This document shows, in pieces, positions 57,736 through 64,000 of a stretch of DNA of 64,000 nucleotides. The stretch is from assembly GCA_029204225.1 (NCBI GenBank), contig CM055109.1:24984723-25048722 (forward strand). The letters are read 5' to 3'. The translations under genes and the position numbers were made by a program. The notes under the pieces were generated by a model. The model did no database searches. It was not told the origin of the DNA and saw only the letters and a list, made by a program, of their open reading frames with translations. The DNA is from Diphasiastrum complanatum. Its lineage: Eukaryota > Streptophyta > Lycopodiopsida > Lycopodiales > Lycopodiaceae. Every line of letters begins with the position of its first letter. Positions within the stretch are counted from its first letter, which is position 1.

Positions 57736-59855
57736 GCATATACACCATCTCAAAATGGGGTGGCTGAAAGAAAGAATAGACACTGTGTGAATGTGCCAAA
57801 AGCATTAGAATTGAGGCATCCTTGCCAAAGACTTTTGGGGTGAGGCTATCAATTGTTCAAACTATCTTTGCAATAGATTCCCTCATGTAGCACTTGGAGG
57901 AAAGTCACCATATGAAGCACTTTATTTGAAGAAACCTAAGATTGAGTATTTGGATGCATATGCTTTGTCCATATTCCCTTGCAAGCAAAGGCGTAATGGT
58001 TGGATATTCATCCAACAAGAAAGCCTATCGAATCTACATGATCTCTATTCTAAAGTAATTGATAGTAGAGATGTAGTTTTTCATGAAGAAGAAAAGTCCA
58101 ATCTTGGAGGGACTGAGATGCAACCTCAAAATCTATCACCTTTTGTTATTGAAGACAATCAACATATGGAGGAGTCGAGATTTGAAGATGGAAGTCCTCG
58201 GATTTTTACTCCTAGAAGATCCATGAGGGAGAGATCCGAGCCTAAGAGGCTCACTTATGATGACAAAGGAAAACAAGTGGATCTTGATTCCACTTACGCT
58301 TATTTTATTTCTCACGAGGAGCCCAAAGATGTCCAAGAATCCCTCAATACCAAGGAGTGGTATGAGGCCATGAAGATTGAATATGATGCCTTGATCACCA
58401 ACCACACATGGGAGCTAGTGGATCTACCACATAACATGCATGTCATTGGACGCAAGTGGGTGTTCTAGATCAAGTACAATCATGATGGCTCCATCAACAA
58501 GTACAAGATTATGTGCTAAAGGCTTTGCACAAATATATGGCCTTGACTATGAAGAAACCTTTGCTCCTGTAGCAAAGATGGTGACAATAAGAATCATAAT
58601 CTCTCTTGCCTTATTTTTTAAGTGGAAATTGTAGCAACTTGATGTTTCCAACGCTTTTTTGAATGGCTATCTTGAGGAGGAGATATACATGGAACAACCT
58701 CAAGGATTTATCAAGGATAAATCTGAGGTGTGTTTGCTATTTAGAAGTCTTTGTGGCTTGAAGCAAGCACCTAGATCATGGTATTCAAGACTCAACAACT
58801 TTCTACTTTCATTAGGATTTGTGCTTAGTGACTATGATCCTTCTATGTACTTAAAGTTTGATGGTAGTAATATTGCCATTCTTCTAATCTATGTAGATGA
58901 CATTATTCTTAGTGGAAGTTGTTTGATGCTAGCTCAAGAAACTAAAGATGCATTAGGAAGAGAATTTAAAATGCAAGATCTAGGAGAGATCCATTACATT
59001 TTAGGCCTTGAGATTGATTTTCATGAAGAGTATGCTTTTATTTGTCAATCTAGATATGTCTTTTCTATGTTGAGAAAATTCAATATGCAAAATTGTAAAG
59101 GCATAGATACTCCCATGGAGAAACATGTAAAAGATCCTATTAAAGGTGATGAAAGATCCTTCGAGGATATCACACTTTATAGGAGTCGTATAGGCTCTTT
59201 AATTTGGCTTACTATCACTAGACTCGATTTGAGCTATTGTGTGCACAAATTGGGTCAATTTATGCAATATCCTAAGATTCAACATTGGAAGATGGCCAAG
59301 AGAGTTCTAAGATATGTATCTTCTACTCAAGATTATGGTTTATTGTACAAGAATGAAGATCTAACCATTGTTGGCTATTCAGATTCCGATTTTGCAAGTG
59401 ATAAGATGGATCGAAAGTCCATTAATGCATATACTATTTTTCTTGGAGGCAATCTTGTGTCTTGGCTTTCAAAGAAGCAAGATACCATATCTCTATCTTC
59501 TTGTGAGGCCGTGTACAAAGCACTCACTACAACAACTAAAGAGGTGCTTTGGATCAAGAGGTTAATCATGGAGGTAAAGTGCATCAAAGAGGCTGATCTT
59601 CCCTTGATCAAATGTGATAACATATCGGTCCAAGCTCTTGCAAACAATCCTATTTTTCATGCAAGAAGCAAGCATATAGAAGTGGCACACCATTTTGTAA
59701 GGGAAAAGCTCATTGGAGGAGAAATCAACTTGGAACACGTCGACACATCTTCATGTATTGCCGATCTTCTCACAAAGCCACTTTGCAAAAGTGCCTTCTC
59801 AAAGCATAGATCTAATCTTGGTCTTATCTCAAGATCAATGCTTGATCTACATTAG
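57736..59855 (+). pseudogene. pol: Copia element C integrase end, reverse transcriptase and RNase H
   Basis: The integrase frame resumes (AYTPSQNGVAERKNR, with the catalytic Glu), shifts by two bases within the next codon group, and reads on through LYLKKPKIEYL to a linker (TPRRSMRERSEPKRLTYDDK). Reverse transcriptase begins GRKWVF, is cut by a TAG and a shift near 58505, and by a TAG before QLDVSNAFLNGY. From 58659 nearly 400 codons are open, with YVDD at residues 78-81 and RNase H signatures (YSDSDFASDKMDRKS, SSCEAVYKAL, ADLLTKPL). In RNase H, EAVYKAL replaces the usual EAEYKAL, so a catalytic Glu is lost. A polypurine tract (AGGAGGAG) precedes the LTR. Confidence 0.9.
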
Positions 59856-59873
59856 ATGCATTTTTAGGAGGAG

Positions 59874-60486
59874 TGTCAAAATATTGGAAAAATCTATCTA
59901 ATGTTGTGAGTAGGGGTCCTAAAAATGCCATCGATGAATTAAGCTCTTTTGGCTTAGTAAAGGCCCATCTTAGAATAAAATATTCAAGGTAGGTAGAAAT
60001 AGAAACTCGAGCTACCATAGGAATTGCCATTTGTACTTTGCATGCCACATTTAATGCATGAAAAGACTAGGTGGCACAATTAGACATAGTGAGGTGGCTT
60101 GAATAAGTCTAGATAGCTTGAGAGGTGGATTCACAACTCTAATTCAACTCAAAGTAGGAGGAGAGTCCATGGATCTATATATATGTGATGTACTCTCATT
60201 GAGAAGATGATGAAATTTGTGTGTAATGCAAATTTGGAGACAAGCTCTTTGTGCCCTCTCTCTCTACTCGAGTTTTGTACTTTCATATTTTCTCTCTAGC
60301 TGAGTTGAGGCATTTATTGTGCTTAGTTTCATGTTTTGTTGACAGATCTTGCTTGTAACACAATAATATTTCTTGTATGATCAACTTTCCTATTGTCAAT
60401 CAATACTAGTCTGATCTTTATGGTATTATTGGGCTTAGGAGATCAAAAGTACATGTGTAGGGCGTCCCACACATGTGAATTCAACA
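59874..60486 (+). repeat. 3' LTR of copia element C
   Basis: Starts TGTCAAAATATTGG, ends TTCAACA, and is followed by the duplicated CTGAT. Confidence 0.94.
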
Positions 60487-60611
60487 CTGATGTCTCTCAA
60501 CCATGGACGGCGAGGTCTTCCCCGTCTTTGAGGACGTACGGGTGTAGATGTGTGGGGATGGGACAGTTGAACAAAACTGGTAAGCCTAGCAGTTTGCTTC
60601 GTCCGAGCCAT
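60487..60611 (-). pseudogene. CENH3-like histone pseudogene, 5' part (N-terminal tail)
   Basis: From the ATG at 60609-60611 the minus strand encodes MARTKQTARLTSFVQLSHPH and then an Arg/Pro-rich tail (PQRRGRPRRPWLRDIR). MARTKQTAR is the invariant H3 start, carried by many plant H3-family proteins. Tail and fold join perfectly when copia C and one CTGAT are removed: DIR then AL, a TAG (Gln in relatives), RSTKLMIP. The tail is about ten residues shorter than in canonical H3 and its sequence after residue 9 is unlike H3. No intron interrupts the roughly 123 codons, whereas plant CENH3 genes normally have several, so this may be a retrocopy; no poly-A tail was seen. Confidence 0.82.
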
Positions 60612-61244
60612 TGAGGTCAGATATCTATACCACGCAAGGACAAAGACATAGCAGAAGAGACACTGAGAACTCTGAGGGTGATATCGCTAGGACGCGAGAG
60701 AGTGGCAGAGTCAGGCGGGGAGAGATACGGACTCGCATGATGGCGATACTGGAAAAGTCAGGCTGATATCACTACGATGCGAGAGGGTGTAAGGAACATT
60801 CTTGAGGACGAGGTTGCTCGCGTGATGGCGATATCACGAATGTAGGTCGTATGGAAGCAATCGAACGTGATAGCAAATTACGCAAAAACCTTGCCATTTC
60901 TCCCCAACCCATGTGATAGTACACCTAGTGGCCTCCATAAGAGAGTGGGGGCATGGTGCATTCAAGGCTCTCTTCCAAAACTAGCCAAGATGTCATTTTT
61001 GTCAAAGGCTAGGGAGGCCATTCAAGTTTCTCCTTTTTTACACACTAGAAGCCCAAAATGTCAATGACTAGTGGGTGTACCTCCCAAATTTTTTAGCCTC
61101 CAAGGTGTTTTGGCATTTACTATCCAAATTTTGGGTGAGGCCCTTTTCAACCTCTATTTTTAGTAGGCGGCCTTCATTTTTCTTTGGGTACCTTTGTTTT
61201 TTTGCCTTTCTTCGATTTTTCAAGGGCCGTGCACCATCAACGAA
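60612..61244. repeat. 85-bp direct repeat, otherwise no gene
   Basis: From about 60675 to 60845 two diverged 85-bp units share GATATCRCTANGAYGCGAGAG (starting at 60680 and 60765) and CTCGCRTGATGGCGATA (60733 and 60818). GATATC also appears inverted within each unit. It lies just upstream of the histone-like start codon on the minus strand. From 60860 to 61244 I see nothing coding. Confidence 0.65.
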
Positions 61245-62620
61245 GATCTACTCATGCAGATTGAAGACTGCGAAAGTAGCCATGCAACATGGAATAGATT
61301 AAAACATATGTAAAAAGTGAGGACTATAGCATCAGTGATGCATCTTCACAATCAACTACAATCCATATGATGGGATGGCAACCAGTTGGATCAACACGTT
61401 GAGAAGATCAAAATGATCTTCACTCAACTTGCTGCATCAGGACAGGATCACCTGGTCCCAGCACCACAATAGCTGATGTGCTTCATGAAGTCTCTACCTA
61501 CATCCTATCAGACGTTGAGAATGCTCATACTGAAGAACAAGAACAAAAACAAACCCAGATTAAACAAGACAAAGGCTTTGACCAAACAATCTTCTTCCTA
61601 TGATCACTGTCAGGACACACAGCCAACAAATGTTGGTTCAATCCTACAATACCTTGCATGCACTGTAAGAAGAAGTGCCATTGTGCATACAATTGCAGAT
61701 TCAACCCAAAAAGAAAGAACAAAGCTGAAAAAGCAAATGTTGTAGAGTCGTCAATGATACAGATAGAGGTGATGAAGCCTTCACAATACTTGATGAAGCT
61801 TCAACGAGCTACATTGAACAAGACTACGACGTAGTCATTGATTCAGGAGCAACATCACACATCACCTACAAAAAGAAAATCTTAATCGACTTCAGAGAAC
61901 TCGAAAACAATAGAGCAGCAATTCTAGGTGATGGGAGCAGACACGATGTCAAAGGCATTGGGACTCTACAGCTGTGAACACTGTCAGGTCAAGCAGAGCT
62001 GCCAGGAGCACTCTACGTACCTTCACTGAATGTATCATCTGAACATGAGGAGCCTGTATGGCATGTGCAAGAAAGACATAGTCACAGGTCTGAAGATATC
62101 AAGACCTGATATTGAGTTCTGTGAAGCCTGTCAGAAAGGCAAACAACATCGGAATCCATTCACACATGAGAAAAGAAGAGCCTAAGAAGTTCTTGAGCTC
62201 ATCCACTCAGATGTTTGTGGACCGACGAAAATGGATTCGCTCTCAAGATCGAGGTATTTCTTGATGTTCATAGATGATCACAGTCGAATGACTATGATCT
62301 ACTACCTGAAGAAAAAATCTAAAATGTTTGACTCTTTCAAAAAGTTTGTGACATTTGTAGAGCAACACACCTCAAAGAAGATTAAAATCATCAGATCTGA
62401 CAATGGAAGTGAGTACAAGAGCACAAAATTTTCAAAATTCTGTCAGAAACAAGGGATAGAGCATCAGTTCACTCCTACGTATACACCAGAATATAATCCA
62501 GTACATAAAGTCTGAAGACATCATTGCAGATTTGCTCACGAAGCCGCTTGACAAGCCACTATTCGCAAAGCAAATAAAGACAATTGGATTAAATGTGCAA
62601 AGTTGCAATGTTCAAGAGGG
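61245..62620 (+). pseudogene. gag-pol: Copia element of another lineage, reverse transcriptase deleted
   Basis: Gag remains start IEDCESSHATWNRLKHM. Recognisable parts then follow in order, in changing frames: a zinc-knuckle-like CMHCKKKCHCAYNC (His and Cys partly altered), protease VIDSGATSHITYKKKI, pre-integrase EFCEACQKGKQHRNPF, and integrase (LIHSDVCGPTKMDS, FIDDHSRMTMIYYL, IIRSDNGSEYKSTKF). At about 62515 integrase jumps directly to the last residues of RNase H and the C-terminus (SEDIIADLLTKPLDKPLFAK). The rest of integrase, the whole reverse transcriptase and most of RNase H are missing. The integrase wording differs clearly from the other copia elements here. A polypurine tract (CAAGAGGGAG) and LTR follow. 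Confidence 0.82.
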
Positions 62621-62622
62621 AG

Positions 62623-63270
62623 TGTCAGAAATTGTGAATTTCGGCCTTTGTCGTGACGCAAAGCGAAGCGAAGGTTGAATGGCGAACAATTCGCGAAAGT
62701 CAACGTACCTCGAAAACCCTAAGACACAAAGCGAAGAGAAACTCGAAGGCTGAATGATTCACGAAAGTCAAACATGCCTCTAGGACCAAAATACATGACA
62801 CGACATGAAACAAAAAGAAAATGAAAAAAAATCTTTCGCACTGCCAGCTGGCAGCTCAATGGGCGTGGAGTCTTAAACTTCACGCTTAGTTGAAATAGTT
62901 AGAAATAACAGAGAGTAACTAACTAGTTGATTAGCATTAACTACTCTTGTAATTTTTTGTTTAGCTATCTTGTAAACTCCACACAGTGGAGATATAAACA
63001 AAATTCTAGATCAACAAATACACATTGAGAAGAGTGCGAGAGTAGAGGAGAAAAAAAATAGAAAAATAGAGAAAATGAAATAGATGTGCATGAAAGTCTG
63101 CCAACGACCAGAACATAGCGAAAGAGCAGAGTGTCAGGCCGCCAACGAACGAGACACTAATCATCTCGCTCTAAAAATTCAAACTGATAATACATTTGCT
63201 CTCTCTTGTCCATCTCCTTGTTTTCCGTTGTTTTGATTGCTAAAAAGGTTTCTCTTCTGTGATTTGTGGT
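62623..63270 (+). repeat. 3' LTR of the deleted copia element
   Basis: Starts TGTCAGAAATTGTGAATTTCGG after the polypurine tract. GCGAA-rich, with two copies of an ATTCRCGAAAGTCAA phrase 68 bases apart (62689 and 62757). The right end is uncertain; it must lie before the gypsy coding sequence at 63279. Confidence 0.6.
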
Positions 63271-63278
63271 CACGTGTC

Positions 63279-64000
63279 TAGGATGCACAGGTCAAGTATA
63301 CCATATAGGAAAAAGAGCTTTTTGCAGTGATCCATGCTTTGAAATCATGGAGACATTACCTGTATGGTAATAAGTTCTTGGTTAACATAGATCACCAACC
63401 TTTAAAATATTTCTGCAATCAGAATGATTTGAGAGATCGTAAGGCCAGGTGGGCTGAACTCATGCAAGAATTTGACTTTGAAGTGCGGTATATCAAAGGC
63501 ACCTCTAATCAGGTGGCTGATGCACTTAGTTGAATTGGTGAAGTGAATGAACTTTCCTTCATTGGGATTAGTATAGGGTTTTTATCTCACCCTAAGATGT
63601 CTTTGTGATAAAGACCCACATTTTGGACCAACCTGAAATAGGGTTCTAGCAGTTACATCAAGCGGGATTGATGATCATGGTGATTAGTCTGGGGGAAAGC
63701 ATAAAAAGAGTGCTAATGACTTTTCTATTCGTAATGGACTTTTTTTTGGAAAGGGAAGGTTTGTGTGCCTGATGTGGATGTTATTAAAAATAAAATTCTT
63801 GGTGAATGTCATGACTCACCATGCACGACATACATTGTACATTAGATTTGGTACAAAGGGACTTTTATTGGCCAAAACTCCAACCCTTTGTAGAATCTTA
63901 TGTGGTCAAGTGTGACCACTGCCAGTTGAATAAAGCTGAATGCCATAAGGTTGGCAGATTGTTGCATCCATTGGATATCCCGAATAAGAGATGGGATAGT
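63279..64000 (+). pseudogene. pol: Gypsy pol fragment, RNase H to integrase start, running off the window
   Basis: RNase H signatures are EKELFAVIHALKSWRHYLYG, DHQPLKYF and SNQVADALS. A decayed linker follows, then the integrase zinc-finger start (GKVCVPDVDVIKNKILGECH, DSPC, later KCDHCQLNKA in part). It matches the minus-strand copy at 14383-15437 closely from ALS onward. Stops occur at the ALS position and throughout the linker. The fragment begins abruptly and continues beyond the window. Confidence 0.8.

Larger units (their letters stand above)
41457..60486 (+). mobile_element. Ty1/copia element C, with nested insertions
   Basis: Terminal repeats of 616 and 613 bp with TGT...ACA ends are flanked by the duplication CTGAT (41452-41456 and 60487-60491). 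About 19 substitutions and two short length changes separate the LTRs (roughly 3 percent), making it the oldest of the three nested elements. The element proper, without gypsy B1, is about 5.9 kb. It lies antisense to and inside the histone-like pseudogene. Confidence 0.95.

Overview
This window looks like repeat-rich, AT-rich nuclear DNA from a plant (streptophyte). The reasons are: Ty1/copia elements primed by initiator-Met tRNA (TGGTATCAGAGC primer sites); Ty3/gypsy elements primed by a plant-type Asp tRNA (TGGCGCCGTTGCCGGGGA); a chromodomain-bearing gypsy; a GTAAGT...TGCAG plant-like intron; and a broken centromeric histone H3-like gene. I cannot name the species. No intact ordinary host gene is visible. 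Almost everything is retrotransposon sequence of different ages, and all of it is read here by eye.

Layout. 1-3.4 kb: minus-strand gypsy gag remains with a 24-bp minisatellite. 5.7-10.3 kb: a decayed plus-strand chromodomain gypsy with its 3' LTR. 10.3-15.4 kb: minus-strand gypsy pieces of two families, one with LTR, primer site and a leader full of CTCTCGCA motifs. 15.7-18.3 kb: 5' half of a copia element (LTR, primer site, open gag-protease start), abruptly joined to a minus-strand gypsy gag-protease fragment (18.3-21.1 kb). 21.2-22.4 kb: an unrecognised minus-strand stretch with a good intron. 22.4-25.0 kb: old plus-strand gypsy protease region. 25.0-31.2 kb: young, nearly intact minus-strand copia element with 682-bp LTRs. 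31.9-33.8 kb: LTR and leader of the CTCTCGCA gypsy family, plus strand. 33.8-37.8 kb: gypsy family B copy 2, truncated in reverse transcriptase. 37.8-40.7 kb: rearranged copia-like minus-strand frame and LTR-like sequence.

40.8-60.6 kb is a four-level nest. A minus-strand CENH3-like pseudogene is split by copia element C (41457-60486, 5-bp duplication CTGAT). C is split in its integrase by gypsy B1 (44610-57730, duplication CTTGT). B1 is split in gag-pol by copia D (47720-54239, minus strand, duplication ATCAA). Removing each insertion plus one copy of its duplication rejoins the host reading frame exactly at every level. LTR divergence, counted by eye, agrees with the order: C about 3 percent, B1 and D each about 0.6 percent.

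60.6-64 kb: an 85-bp direct repeat, an internally deleted copia element of a different lineage with its 3' LTR, and the start of another gypsy pol fragment.

The most interesting points are the disrupted CENH3-like gene; gypsy B1, which lacks reverse transcriptase and integrase but carries an unrelated 3' coding region and three zinc knuckles; copia D, whose polyprotein switches after the start of reverse transcriptase into about 420 unrecognised but open codons; and palindromic CACRTGTG boxes recurring in the copia LTRs.
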